Shown here in pieces: positions 13,210 through 27,100 of a stretch of 64,000 nt of DNA (positions are counted from its first letter, which is position 1; the number at the start of each line of letters is the position of its first letter). The notes beneath the pieces were generated by a model. That model was not told where the DNA came from and searched no databases. It saw only the letters and a list, made by a program, of their open reading frames with translations. Both the position numbers and the translations under genes were made by a program. This DNA comes from Acanthochlamys bracteata. Its lineage: Eukaryota; Streptophyta; Magnoliopsida; Pandanales; Velloziaceae. The stretch is from the NCBI GenBank assembly GCA_019914995.1, contig CM034140.1, positions 2,666,001 to 2,730,000 on the forward strand, written 5' to 3'.

Positions 13210-14492
13210 AGAAATGACGTGCTGATAGAGCAACACGGTCGCATTTCCAAAACCCTTCTGTATCTTTCCGCCACACTCAACCGTAGAGCAAGATCACTAC
13301 CGCCGCCGTCTAACCTAAGGTGAGAAGTCTTTCGTTAATTTATATTGATTTCAAATCTAAGTTATGGATATCACGTCAAAATTGTTCTAGTTCTTTTCTG
13401 TATTAATCTTTAATTAGTTCGTCGTATCTAGTTTCCTGGATGATTCAATCGTCTGTGCTCGTGCTGACTCTGCTCGAAACTTTTTTCCGGGAATTTACTG
13501 ATTTTCAGTAGTTTTTTTCCCCTTTTGTATAGATTATCGGTTGGATTGGTAGTGGATTTATGTGAAATTCTGCTTACTCTCGTGTTTAGTTACTGATTAA
13601 TAACTCAAAAGATGGAGATCCGTGAACACGCGTTTGGTTTTGGATTTGTTTAGTTTAGCTTGCTACTATAATTATGGCGTTTGGTTGATTATGTGAAGCA
13701 GTGGAATGCGAATAAGCATGGTCTGTGACTAGTATCTAAAATTAGTGTTATAGGTGTCTTTTGCCTCTTCTTTCGACTGTGAGATGGTTCAGTTAGTGAT
13801 GTTCAGAATAGAGCAATATCTGGGAGTTTTGGTACCCCTTTATATTAACTCTGGAACTTCCCAGCTCTCAGTATATATTCAGTTTATGCTATTTCATTCT
13901 CAAAACACAGTACGATTTTGCTCCTCTGATCCTATAGTAAGTCGTTCTTATCTTCTGGAGCATACTTGCTTGCAGTTATATGAAGTGCGTAGAATCTTTC
14001 ATTTAATACATTGTCTGAAGGTTTGTTTTCTTTCCTAAGGTTTCTTGGTTCAAGGATCACTTGTTAACTGTGTAATAATAGTTATAATCTTTATAGCACA
14101 AGTAAACCTACATGATGTCAGTTGAAAAATTGTACTGGTACTGGGTAGCTGTTCTTAGTGGACCTTAATTATAAGTCACGCACCAATCAGATTGTCTGAC
14201 TTTTTTATCTGCATAAAGTGTGAGGCTATTGTTAGTAAGCATGTTCTTACATCTGAAAATTTTGTTAATTTATTAATTTAAAATTGCAATATTTAGTGAC
14301 ATGATCGTATTCTGAAATGATGAGGTTTCATATGGTATGAAGAACTTTTAATGTGAACATATTGACTCAACTATCTTAAGATCTGGTTATATTAAATTCT
14401 TTGTATATTGCTATTAGTTGTATGAGGATGTTGCTTTTTGAATGGCTCGTTATTTTATCTTCATTGGTTCTACTTATATAGAAGTCAGCAGC
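13210..14492 (+). other. Leader exon and leader intron of the eEF1A pseudogene
   Basis: A pyrimidine- and GCC-rich stretch ends at a splice donor near 13320 (CTAAG then GTGAGAAG). It is followed by about 1.15 kb of T-rich intron-like sequence ending in an AG a few bases before the ATG at 14493. Plant eEF1A genes characteristically have one large leader intron placed just so. This supports a DNA-level gene duplication rather than a retrocopy. The open frame 13754-14038 lies in this intron and has no domain. Confidence 0.55.
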
Positions 14493-15933
14493 ATGGGTAA
14501 GGAGAAGGTTCACATTAACATCGTTGTCATTGGACATGTCAAGTCTGGCAAGTCTACCACAACTGGCCATCTGATCTCCAAACTTGGTGGTATCGACAAG
14601 CGTGTCATTGAGAGGTTCAAGAAAGAGGCTGCTGAAATGAACAAGAGGTCCTTCAGGTATGCCTAGGTCCTCCACAAGCTTAAGGCTGAATGTGAAAGTG
14701 GTATCACTATTGGTATTGCTATGTGGAATTTGAGACTACCAAGTACTATTGTACTGTATTTGGTGCACCTGGGCATCGTGACTTCATCAAGAACATGATC
14801 ACTGGTACATCCCAAGCAGATTTGTGCTGTTCTTATCATAGACTCCACAACTGGTGGTTTTGAGGCTGGCATTTCAAAAGATGGAGAGACCCGTGAGCAT
14901 GCATTGCTTGCCTATACTCTTGGTGATATTGCTGCTGCAACAAGGTTAGATCATTAATGGTTATATAATTAGATCATTAATTTTTCAATTCTGTTGAACT
15001 GTGTTTTTGGTGGAAGTTAGCTTTTTTTCTTTGCTTTTGTAAGTAAATTGGTATCGATCTAAACTTAAAAGAGATGTCTTTTCTTATGTACAGATGGATG
15101 ATGAAATTGTTTAGGAAGTCTCCTCATACCTGAAGAAGGTAGGACATAATCCTGACAAGATCCCTTTCGTTCTCATCTCTGGGCTTGAAGGATATAACAT
15201 GATTGAGAGGTCTACCAACCTTGATAGGTACAAGGGCCCTACTCTTCTTGAAGCCCTTCACCAGATCCTGGAGCCAAAGAGGCCCTCATACAAGCCTCCG
15301 CTACAGGATGTCTACAAAATTGGCGGAATTGGCACTGTCCCTGAGGGTCAAGTTGAGACTGGAATTTTGAAGCATGGAGTGGTTGTTACTTTTGGTCCTT
15401 CTGGATTAACCACTGAAGTCAAGTCTGTTAAGATGCATCATGAGGCTCTTCAGGAAGCCCTTCCTGGTGACAATGTTGGTTTTAATGTTAGGAATGTTGC
15501 TGTGAAGGACCTCAAGCGTGGTTATGTTGCCTCCAACTCCAAGGATGATCCTGCAAAGGAGGCTGCTAACTTTACCTCACAGGTTATCATCATGAACCAC
15601 CCTGATCAGATTGGTAATGGATATACTCCTGTTCTCGACTGCCACACATCTCATATTGCTGTCATGTTTGCTGAGATCATGACCAAGATTGACAGACGAT
15701 CTGGCAAGGAACTTGAGAAGGAGCCTAAGTTCTTGAAGAATGGTGATACTGGTTTTGTGAAGATGATCCCAACCAAGCCTATGGTTGTAGAGACATTCTC
15801 TAAATATCCACCTCTAGGCCGTTTTGCCGTGACGGACATGAGGCAGACTGTTGCTGTAGGTGTCATCAAGAGTGTTGAGAAGAAAGACCCCACTGGTGCT
15901 AAGGTCACCAAGGCTGCAGCTAACAAGAAGTGA
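14493..15933 (+). pseudogene. EEF1A: Translation elongation factor 1-alpha, decayed duplicate
   Basis: Starts [16 protein letters not shown] and ends [12 protein letters not shown], so both ends of eEF1A are present. Lesions are multiple. The P-loop GHVDSGKS is GHVKSGKS. The conserved Trp after NKRSFRYA is a TAG stop (14664-14666). One base is lost near 14725 and one gained near 14821. The G3 motif DAPG reads GAPG. About ten bases are lost in the block before the NKMD motif. An intron of about 150 bases is kept at 14945-15093, at the place where plant eEF1A has one. After it about 11 codons are missing and a second TAG sits at 15112-15114. About three codons are lost near 15300. From 15199 to 15933 a 244-codon frame stays open, covering much of domains 2 and 3. 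Retained introns show it arose by DNA duplication. It cannot make a working GTPase; a functional eEF1A must lie elsewhere. Confidence 0.93.
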
Positions 15934-16894
15934 ACATATGTAAAGGTTACTTGCATTTCTGTTGTCTTTTATAATGCTTCCCAATGTCGTGTCTTGTGGT
16001 CCTTTTGTTGTCGTATGCAGACCTGGGTACTTGACAGGCGGTGGCAGATTTTGGTTTAGGATTTACTTCTACTTTTTATTATTTGGTCTACATGAGACTA
16101 TAGGTATCGAACATGTGTCTAACATGTGTCTGGGACATTGTTAGTTTATGTTTTAATCTCAAAGTTGGTTTGTTTCATTGAATTGACATTGTGCTTCTGT
16201 GGTTGTTATTTCTTGTTTGTTTATTTTTTCATATATCCGGGAGAAGTTTGTGAATTGTGGTAGTGGTATATGTATCCTTTCCTTGACCCTCTACTGCTAA
16301 GTCTGCTGTAGACTGCTTCCTTATATGCTGATGAATTAATCATTTTCATATATTTGTGCATTGTGTGCTGCTGTTTTGGTATTGTGATGTACACTTTCGG
16401 TTTCGGGCTGTACAGCGGTTTGCATGGATGTGTTAATTCGAATGTCTGTTTATGTTTGGCGCCCGTTTGATTTATCATGTTTGTCCTTCTCCTGCCTTGA
16501 CCTGCTAAAGATTTAAGAATGATGATGTTCACTGCAGCTTCAGAACAAATAGTTTGAGAAATGATTTAGCATCATCCCCTTGAGAAGGTAGGGCCGGGCA
16601 TGGGATGCGTTCATATATTGAAGCTTCTGAAATATCAGCATGAGTTTAGGCAGGCTGTTTTGTTTGTTTGCTGAATTGCGTGAACATAACTGAATCTTCG
16701 GGTGAGGCACCTTTCAGGTGGTCAAGATTATTGCATGCATTTCTTTGCTAATTCTCTGTGCAACATGTTGATCTTGTTTTGTGTTTCAAACCGAAGGTCT
16801 ATAACAAACACCTAAATAGTTCAAAACAAGAAAAAAAAAAAAAGATTGAAGTCAAATTGCATATCGGCATATACCTAACACGTGGGACATTTGA

Positions 16895-17110
16895 AATTAT
16901 TTATGAAATAAAAATTTTAAAATAAAAAGTATTTTTATTTTATAAAAATAAATATTATTTTTTTATTTTAAAAATATAATAAAAATATGTAATAAAAAGG
17001 TTTTATTATGTTTTATATTTTTTTAATTTTAAACAAATTTATTAAATATTTATAAAATATATATCAAAAAATAAAATTAAAAAATTTAAAAATAATTATT
17101 GATAAAACGC
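16895..17110. repeat. AT-rich dispersed element, copy 2
   Basis: Shares with 7390-7590 the order: TTATGAAATA-like left edge, AATATAATAAAAATATGTAATAAA core, then TTTTATATTTTTTTAATTTTAAA, then TATTTATAAAATATATAT. Terminal inverted repeats are not clear here. Confidence 0.45.
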
Positions 17111-17324
17111 TAAGCCATACGGGATGGTATATCGGAACATGCTATTGGCATTTAATTCACCTTAACGCTATTTTGATTTATGAAAGATGATTCCTCCGTT
17201 TTCTATTCACCTCTTCTTAAACCACAAGAGGCCAAAAACACAAAGATAGTAGGTGTTTTTTAATACGAAATCTTCCTCTTGGGGGTTTTCTTTTCAGTTA
17301 CTACTTTTAATAGTTGCGAGTCTC

Positions 17325-17521
17325 TTGACTTTACAGCTGTCACGTGGACAACCATCCTACATTTAATTTGATCCGCAGGTACAGCCGACCTTAATTTGGA
17401 CGACCTGGACAAAAAGGCCACATAAACTTTTTTCGCGCGGACTCCACTCGACGGAATAAATTGCATTTAAACTTTGACCGTTCGAGTCCGCAATTGGGTT
17501 CCCACGCCGGTGATTACGTCA
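17325..17521. promoter_or_regulatory. SIZ1: W-box-like and TGACGTAA-like sites upstream of SIZ1
   Basis: TTGACT at 17325-17330 and TTGACC at 17474-17479 fit the WRKY-binding W-box core. TTACGTCA at 17514-17521 (TGACGTAA on the other strand) fits a bZIP/TGA site. All lie within about 560 bases upstream of the putative TATA box. Short motifs occur by chance, so this is weak evidence. Confidence 0.3.
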
Positions 17522-17882
17522 TCTTCCTCTCGTATCTACCCCGTCAGATCACACTTTTATAGTCATCAATTATTAAAACTGAGCGACCTTTTTGCAAGTT
17601 AATACCACTAGTTAGTTATCATATAGACCCTGTAATTTACATTATTTACTTTTAACCTATTGATAACCTATTGAACTGACGGCGTTCCGTTTAATCGTTT
17701 CTTTGAGGGTAAAAAAAGAAAAAAAACTAGGAGAGAAACAGAATATAAGAGAAACAGAGAGGAGAGATGGTGCACGCGAGCGGGAGCTGTCACCGATGAG
17801 ATTGAACAGAAAGAGAGAGACTAATAGAGAAGAGAACGCAGTGGAGAAGAAGAAGAGAAGAACAGAAGCTGGGTTTCTTCTC

Positions 17883-17890
17883 TATAAATA
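17883..17890 (+). promoter_or_regulatory. SIZ1: Putative TATA box of SIZ1
   Basis: TATAAATA inside TCTATAAATACC, about 275 bases before the SIZ1 start codon. It is followed by a CT-rich leader (TCTCTCTCTCGC), as is usual at plant transcription starts. Confidence 0.5.
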
Positions 17891-18164
17891 CCAACATACG
17901 CCACCGACAACAATTGTCTCTCTCTCGCTTTTTCACTTGCTCAATTCATCTCAGTGTCTTGTATAAATTGTTCGATTCTTCTTCAATTTATCGATAAGGC
18001 GAAGAGATTTGGTGTTTTTAAATTGTTGGAAGAAGAAAGGATCCTTAGGAATTTAAGGAATTTGGTGTGATTTCTGACCTAATTATTGTTTGACAAGCCG
18101 GGTACGGCGGCGTCCGCTAACCGCAGCTTTTATTCCAGGTGCGGCGTTCTCGATTTTCGCCGGA

Positions 18165-21100
18165 ATGGATCTCGCATCTACTTGCAAGGTATCGCTGCTA
18201 CACCTACTGTGCTGCTGTTGTTAGTTTATTGGGCGTTCTCTGGTTTCTGCTTGAAATTGTTTCAATTTAAGAGTTATGCTGAAATTTGGTTAAGCTATTG
18301 AAGTCACTGGTAGGTAGTTTTGTTTTGTGACGGCGTTGTTGTTCTTCTCTAGTCAGTTTTTGTTCTAGTTGAGAGAAAATATTAGTTCATTTGATTCGAA
18401 TGTTTTAGTTGTAATAGCTCCCAGATAGCTATGGGGTGAGTGCGTCCTTTTCTATGTGAAATTTAGTTCAGAGGTTTAGAACATCATGGATAGACCCGTG
18501 TTCTACTTACTTTAAGAGGGCCTAGTAATGCCAAATTTGTACTTGCATTTTATGATTTTGAAAATGCATACTAGTAGTTGTATGTTAGGTCGAGTTAATT
18601 TGAAAAACACTTGGATTTAGCTCCTTTCTTGTTGTTGCTTGAGTTGTGGAAGTGGTCATTGACGTTGTTGCTGTACAAACATTCAGTATTTGGTTGCATC
18701 ACATTAAGCTAATGATATATGTTTAGTTTATTCGTGACTATGCTTGGTTGAATAAGGCAGAGTTTAGACTTTAGAAATGTATCTCATTGGCAATATTTTA
18801 TTGTTATCCTGTTTACGTTTGATTTCATTTGATGACCGTACATCCAAGCACTGCAGGAAAAGGTGACATCTTTCAGAATAAAGGAGCTTAAAGATGTCTT
18901 AACTCAGCTTGGTTTGCTAAAGCAAGGGAAGAAGCAGGTATTCAACTTTCTTGTTGGGACAGTGATTTTTCAACACCTATCTCTCTATAAAAATGTATAA
19001 TACAAATATTAGAAGCCCTACTGTATAGATGGGTTGGAAGCCACCCATAATGTTGTGCTGATGTTGCAGTTTGAATGGTTTTTCTTGTTTTGGCATTCCT
19101 ATTTCTTTATTTTTGTTTGATTTTCTTTTTAAAGATTGGTCATTAAGCCTGAGGTTTGGCGACTGGTATATATGTTCTGCTCCATTCTGATACTGTAGGT
19201 TGTCAAACTTATTATCCAAATTTAAACTGGGATTCATCGATTGCCTCTCTCTCGCTCTCTCTCCCTCTGTGCACGTGTGCGTGCATGGACGTGTTTGTGC
19301 GCATTTTCTCGCATGGTTACGGGGTTAATAGACTCATACAGGTTCTTTTCTTGGGCTAATTCTTTATATACTAACACAAATATCTGAACTTTGGTCTGAA
19401 AATTCATTTATACTGCAAAATAAGCATGGATCAGTTCCCACAGAGCAAATGGAAGAATAGAAAAAGTGTTATTTACGAAACTATATTCTGTAGCCTTCTG
19501 TTGCACACAGCTTTGTACCTATAATAATGTCTGTTGTAATTATCAGAACTTCTTGTGCAATCACTCAAAAGTTGCAATATATTTATTACTTTGTGCATAT
19601 CTTGCGAGTTTATGTTCTTCATTCCTTGTTTACTCTGAAATTAATCTGTGGAGGTGTCTTCCTTGCTCTCAAGCTGTATAGTGAGTTCTAGCATGCAGCC
19701 AAAATTGGAACACCATGTTTCTGGTATACCTTGCAATATGTTGGTTTTCGCCTACATTCTTAAGGAAAATGCTTTTAAAGTCGTTGGATGTCAGGCAGAT
19801 TGGCTGCTGGGTTTAGATTGCGGCATGTCTTCTGTTGCTTGTTTAATTTCTATGTTTCTTGTGCTTCTGTTGTCTCTTCAGGAACTTGTTGATAGAATTT
19901 TGGGATTGCTCTCAGATGAACCAGGTAATAATTTGACTCTCTTTCTTTGTCTGTAATAATGCTGATGCACGAAACTTTTGCTATTTTCAATATACAGAGA
20001 ATGAAAATATCTCAGCATTTCAAATATTGCAGCCTGACAGGTTATTGCTACATAGCCTTAACCAAATCAGTCCTGTACATATTCAAATAAATTTGTGATG
20101 ATATCTCTAAAGGTATCATTGACTTAGTTATATCTCTTCTCTCCTGAAGCTGTAGATTGAATTTTGGTATCTGGTTCTGGATATGATTTATTGGAATGCT
20201 TCCATGGTCTACGCTTATTTGGAAACAATTCTGAAGTTTTTGTTGTGTAGTTGCATTGAACTTGGTCTACGGATTGTCCAATTGAAATTTGTAAATGATA
20301 TTCATTTTCTGCAAAGTAAGGGCAGCACACCACACAATTAGCACGCTATGTTTGCTCTTATTTATCTCAAGAGTCTTACTGGATTTGCGAAATGTTGCTC
20401 GTTTCCATCATTTTCTTCTACATTAACTGCTCATTCTTAGCTCCAATGTTATCAGTGTAAATTCAAGCATTATTTGTCTACATCACTTGTGTTCTTAAGA
20501 CGATCATGTATCAGAATTGGGTAACTAATATATTTGAAAAGAATGGATCTTATACTTTTTATTTTTTTGCATGAAACTTGGTTCTATTATTACGAGGTCA
20601 AGTGAAAGTATATTGGTAATTTTTGGTTGATTTTTCCTCTTTTATTTTGGTAGTTCATTCTGTCAGGATCTTCTAAAAGTTCAGAAGTCCAGGTTATGGA
20701 TTTAGGTTATATTGACTAGGGTTTTGGTGATTCTCAGGGGTTACGCATGCAACTGGACGTAGATGTATTTCGAGGCAATTTGTACCATTGAATTCACATT
20801 TTCATTTGTTTAATATTGTAAATTTGACTTTGGTATCATTATACAATGGTAGCTAACTGCTCTGTTAAAGTTTCCTTCTTTAGCCTCCAAGTCACACGCC
20901 TGGCCTAGGAAGAATAATATTGGGAAGGAAGGAGTGGCTAAGATCATTGATGATACTTACAGGTTTTCCCGCCTAATGTTTTATGATCTAAGCTTGTAAT
21001 TGATTATTCTTTTTTCTCTGTATTTCAGAGTCTAAAATTTCGTTGGAATTTTTTGCTTTCACGTAGAAAAATGCAGGGTTCTGGTGCTAAAGATTTAGCA

Positions 21101-24100
21101 TCAAAGAGCCCGAGTGGTTCTGAACTAAATCATGTCAAGCCCAAGGAGGAAGCAACTGATTCATTTCAAATGGAAATGAAGGTTCGCTGTCCATGCGGCA
21201 ATCCTTTGCTTTCTGAGTCAATGGTTAAGGTAAACAGATAACTGATAAGTTATTTGGAATGTTCTTAAATGTTAAATCTTCATTTTGTTTGACTTAGAAT
21301 GGGTAGTAGTGTCTAGTTACAGTCATCTTGACTAAGTTGTACATTGATTTCACTCTTAGGACCACTTACATAGTAAAAGAGGGAATTTCGAACATAATAA
21401 GCTTCAAGGATGAAGAAGTGAGGTGGTTACTATTTTCTTTTGGCTTATTGAAATATATAGATATTTATTGATGCACCATAAGAATAGGTGTAACTTGAAT
21501 GGAGCTGTGTAAGTCCTAAGAGAGGAGAGAAGACGACTGCATAGATTGGTTGAAAAAAATTGCAGTCTGTAGATGTTGTATAGAATTTATTGTTATACAT
21601 CTATGGCCTATGGGGATAATGCTTCATTGATGCCGGCGTTATAATATTATAAAGTTTCATCGTTTGGTGGCAAGACTATCATTTCAACATTTTTTCCAGT
21701 TTGAGACAAAAAATGGAAATCATTATGCAAACTGTAGATGTGTATGTAATAGTTGAAAGAAAAAGCTACATACATTTAAAGAAATACTGCAGTTAGAGCG
21801 ACGCGTTAGGTTTTGTTGTGTTAATGAATACCACAAGAAAAAAACAGACTTTCTTTATAAGCTGTTTGTTTGTTTCCTTTATAAATATGTTACACTCTGG
21901 AAACTGGAAATAATGTTGTTCTTGCATTGTTCAGCATAGATATTTAATATTGTTGGGATCAATCTTCTCTTGATGTGGTTAGCTTTGTTCTTTCACAGTG
22001 TGAAGACCGTAGATGTCAAGTATGGCAACACATTAGCTGTGTCATTATACCTGAGAAACCTACAGAAGGCGTTTTACCTGAGGTTCCATCTTGCTTCTAT
22101 TGTGAAATTTGCCGAATCAATCGGGCTGATCCGTATGTCTCATTTTTGCAATTTGATGATTTTTTTCTTGCCTAACAGATCTCTTATGGTCTACAAAATT
22201 TTGGCATCATATATAATTACTGAATATGCTTTGGGCTGCAACTTTATTATTTATTATTTTTTGTATATTGAATTTTGATCTCAGGTTCTGGGTTACTGTG
22301 GAACATCCCTTGCCCCCAGTAAAACTGCAAACCTCAGGAATGATGGCTGCAGATGGGTAAGCGTTGAATCTCTTTTCCTGTGCATTTTAATGTTATTCTG
22401 TCTGACATTGAGCAAATCAGCCTTCTGGATTTGTTTTTCTTGGCTGTTCTCCATATGGATATAGAGTTCTGAATCTGTATTTTGCATCAGAAACATGAAC
22501 TAACATTTCTCCAGAAAATAATCACGTATCTGTACTGTAACGTCTCTTGGTGTGGTGTGAGGATGAAGTTGTAGTGATGTCAAATGCCTAAATATTGTTA
22601 CTCTTGACCTTATTCTGTTAGTTCTGTGTACTACAAGAAGTTTTAACATCATTATCGATTACTGCCATGCTAGGTTGGTGGACTGTTCTTGCTTGTGCAT
22701 AAAGTGTATTATGTTGTTATTTTGGGTTGCCAGTCTAGGAGAAAGTTTTGTCTTGTGGATTGCTGTGTGTATCCTTTGTCTTGTGGATTGCTGAGTGTAT
22801 CCTTTGTCTTGTGGATTGCTGAGTGTATCCTTTTGCAGATTGAGGTTTACAGCTTCACTTTATTTCTTCAGTTATGCTATCTAACTTCTTTACCTCATTG
22901 TTGAGGATTATCATGTTTGTCCATTATTTCTCAGAACAAGTACTGTACAAAGTATTGAAAGAACATTTCAGTTGTCAAGTTCCAACAGGGAATTGTTACA
23001 GCGGACAGATCATGATCTTCAGGTTACCAATTTACTTCCACAAATGATTTAGTTGCATCTGAAATATCTATGCTTTGAAGATTGCTCTCAAAGTTATCTT
23101 TTGACTAAGGAGCTTCTTATACCATAAATATAAGTTCGTATTCACACTGTCTTTGGAGAGAGATCTGGTATAATTCTATCTGAATCATACTTATAGTGCA
23201 GGATTTTTCTTAATAGAATATACACAGTGCAATTATTTTCAAGTGACTTATAGCTGAGGAGATATAATTTGTTCTGTAGCTTTGAGTGTGACTATAGGGA
23301 TGGATCTTCACTTTTTTGCACCTTTCACTGGAGATCCCTATATAACTACTTCAACAATCTAAAGTAGTTAATATATGTTGATCACATTCACTTGATGTTG
23401 TTTCTGTTTAAGCTAGTGACATAATGCGAAAACCTCTTTAAACTCTTTTACTTCAGTCATATGCAAAAAGTACTCTTTTAAGGAAATGAATCTTAGGTAG
23501 CATTTAAAGTTTCCTTAGTCCTTTTTCGGCCTATTTTGAGGCTGAAACTCTACAAGCTTGTCAATTTTTCTCTTAGAAATTGGATTATATTTTCTTTTTC
23601 AATGGAGAACAAAGTTCAGTTAGCAAGTTTTTTTCCTTTCCCCTTTCTCTTTTGGAGGATGTCTGGCATGCTATACTCTTTAATCTTTCCGTTGAGGGTA
23701 TGTTCAATGATACTTAATCCAACTCCTTGTTTTTAGGTCTGGTGTGTTCTTGTTAATGATAAAGTTCCATTCAGAATGCAGTGGCCCCAATTTGCAGATG
23801 TGCAAGTGAATGGTACTGATGTTGTAGTATAATTATAGAAGTTTGTGTTTGTTTTGGTTATTGTATTTTTCCCCTTTTGAGATACATTACTTAGTGTGTG
23901 TTATGGTTGTGGTTGCAGGTGTTCCAGTACGAGTAGTTAATAGGCCTGGGACACAAATGTTAGGAATCAACGGAAGGGATGATGGTCCAGTGGTTAGAGA
24001 ATTCTCCACATCATTTAAACAAAACATTATTTTTGTTTGTTTGTGTTGCTGTTGTTGCTGTTTTGTTGTTGTTGCTGCTGCTGTTGTTGTTGTTGTGTTT

Positions 24101-27100
24101 GTGTTGTGGGGGGTGTGTGGGCATGTATGCTTGTTTATGCGAAATTTGTGAAATTTTTTATACAAGACATGAGGTTCCTTTATGTGCTTCTGATTAGGGT
24201 TAATGCAATCTCCATTTGGTATCTTCTCAGATTACTGGATGCAGCAGGGAAGGAATAAATAAGATATGTTTATCGAGATGTGATCCTCGTGTATTCTGTT
24301 TTGGTATCAGAATTGCTAGGCGACTGACTGTTCCGCAGGTACTGTCAATGATGTCTTATTAAGGCAGCGGATTAGCTTTTCTTGTTTTGTGAGTTTTTTC
24401 GTCTTTTAAGTTTATTGGTGAATAGGTATTCTTGAATGGAGTATTCGCCAATGTCCTTTATCCATGAATCATGAATGAAATATGATAGCTGGTATTTGGT
24501 GTTTGGGCTGCCTTGTAATTTTTTCCAGGAACACTGGGTCTATCTCTGTTGATCATGATGTTTAGTTCATTATAGGGAATTCAATAGGAGAATTTTGTAA
24601 ATGGCATTCGTTCCTCTATTATGCTGAACATGTTGTCTAGCATATTCCTGTCAAACATTTGAACTTCATTATGTTCTCAAAAGCCTCTGGAAAGGATTGG
24701 CGTAGTCCTAGCTGAAACATGCTTGCTGAGTCCAATATGAAGCAGTTTTATTTGGTTTTGTTTTGATAGTTGTGAAAAGGTTGTTAATTACATTTTGCTG
24801 TTACCAGTAGTAGCAAGTCCTATTTTGCTGTTTAAATATGATATTCTGATAGTTTTTGTGTTTTGGTAAAGGATTGATTAGGAATCTCACTGCTGCATTG
24901 TTGAAGCCATATCAATTTGACAAAACAGCCAGTTCTGCAATATTATTGAATAAGGTTTATATGCCATAGTTGAACTGATCATATCACTGAGCTAGAAAAG
25001 CAGCCTTTGAGGAAGTATAGTTAGTTGTAGGGACAAATTGGTGGTTTGCACATTTTTCTGTGGGCTTAGTTTAGAAGGAGCTCATTATCTCAGTAATATC
25101 TGCTTTACCTTGGCTGTTGTTCTTAATTAGAGTCAGAAATGCATGCCTTTAGTTGCTTTTCAGATTTTATATCACTCATTGCCTTTATTGCAGAAGATAT
25201 GGATCTTATCTATTTTGAGTGTGGATGTAGAGTACATTGATATTCCACTCACTCATTTCCTTCTCCTCTAACCTTATGCTATTTGCTTCATTGTGTGGTA
25301 GAGCATATAACTTTTCCAAATTTGAGTTGCAGCTGTAATGAATGAAGTGGCACAACTTTTCTTTTGTTAATGTTATAGGTTCTAAGTTTAGTGCCAAAAG
25401 AGGCAGATGGTGAGCATTTTGAGGAAGCCCTTGCACGTGTTTGTCGTTGTGTTGGTGGTGGAAATACAACAGACAATGCAGACAGTGATAGTGATATTGA
25501 AGTTGTAGCTGATTCTATCACCGTAAATCTTCGATGCCCTGTAAGTGGCTCCATATAGTTAATTCTTTTACTTATCAGCATGGTCTTGGTTGTATTTGAA
25601 TGCTACTGGTAGAATTTTCATGATTACCCTTTTCGTAAATTGATAAAAAAGTTAAAAGGTCCCTCTCGTGGTTTATGATTGCTTTGATGTATTTGCTTGC
25701 AAATTAAGGTCTTTTGTTACCAAGATGGTTCTGAAAGAACATCTGTTTTGTAGAATAGCGGATCCAGAATGAAGATTGCTGGAAGATTCAAGCCTTGTGT
25801 TCACATGGGTTGTTTTGATCTTGGGACTTTTGTGGAACTTAATCAAAGATCTCGGAAGGTATGAATCTTCTACTTACTGTACTCTCTCTCTCTCTCTCTC
25901 GTATTTTTTGATGGAGTGCATTATTCTCTTTATACAGTGGCAATGTCCCATTTGCCTGAAGAACTACACTTTGGAGAATGTCATTATCGATCCATATTTT
26001 AATCGGATCACGTCATTGGTAAATAATACTAATGTATTCCTTTTTTTAGATTTGATAGTTATGATTTTTCTCCTTGGACTTCTATCGTATTAAACATACC
26101 CCTAATGTTTCTATAATGAAGATGCGGAACTGCGGAGAAGATGTTAATGAGATTGATGTGAAACCTGATGGCTCTTGGCGTGTAAAGAATGAAAGTGGAG
26201 ACCTTGGACAGTGGCACCTTCCTGATGGTTCTCTTGCAAGAATGGACATAAATGTAAAACCTAACTTGGCTGCCTTGAAGCAAGTTAAACAGGAAACAGC
26301 ATCGGAGGGGCATACTGGACTTAGGTTAGGGATTAAACGAAGGAATGGGGTATGGGAGGTCAGTAAACCTGAAGATCATAAACTGCCATCTTCTGGATAT
26401 AATGGTTTGAAAAATCTTGAAAACCACCACCAGAATATTATGCGTATGAGCAGCAGTGCTTCCGGAAGCTGTAGAGATGGGGATGATTCCAGTATTAATC
26501 AGGATGGAGGTGGCCATTTTGATTTTTCCTTGAATAATGGCCATGAATTTGATTCCATGTCCTTTGGTTTTGATCAGCCAACTAATGCTGAGGACAGACA
26601 TGCTCCAGCGCAGTTTCATGAAACAGATGTCATAGTCCTTAGTGATTCGGAGGATGAGAATGTTACTATCTATGACACTCACCAGATTAATGGAACCGTA
26701 AACTCCTATTCTGTTCACCCTGGGGTTTCAGCAACTTACTCTGAAGACCCTGGACTTCGAAGCAATGGAACTTCGTGTCTTGGCCTTTTCAACATTGAGC
26801 ATGATGATTTTGGAATGCCTTTGTGGCCATTACAAACAGGCACACCGCTCCAACTGTTTGGTTCAGATTCTGAGGTTCCAGAGTCTCTAGTTGATGTGCA
26901 GCAAACTTCACTTAGTTGTCCTCCAATTGGTAGCTATGCTTTGGTGTCAGAATATGCATCAGGTGAACCTTCTCAAGTTCATGATATTCCGACATCTCGT
27001 CCTAATACCGAAATGAATGGAAGCCTGGTTGATAATCCTCTGGCATTTGCCAGTGATGACCCCTCTTTACAAATCTTCCTTCCCAGTAGAACTGCTGAGA

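Larger units (their letters stand above)
15934..17882. other. Spacer and SIZ1 promoter region
   Basis: Begins with the former 3' untranslated region of the eEF1A pseudogene. It then holds an AT-rich repeat copy (16895-17110) and the SIZ1 upstream region. The stretch 17700-17870 is purine-rich (GA repeats). Frames here have no recognisable domain. Confidence 0.55.

Noticed and set aside
15199..15933. Open 244-codon frame that looks like a complete eEF1A-domain gene
   Set aside because: It is the 3' part of a decayed eEF1A copy with stops and frame shifts upstream; the GTPase domain is lost.
22747..22830. Possible CRISPR-like repeat
   Set aside because: The three 28-base copies are directly adjacent with no spacers and lie in a plant intron; this is a minisatellite.
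24031..24151. Leu/Cys/Val-rich frames on both strands
   Set aside because: They come from a TTG/CTG microsatellite inside a SIZ1 intron.
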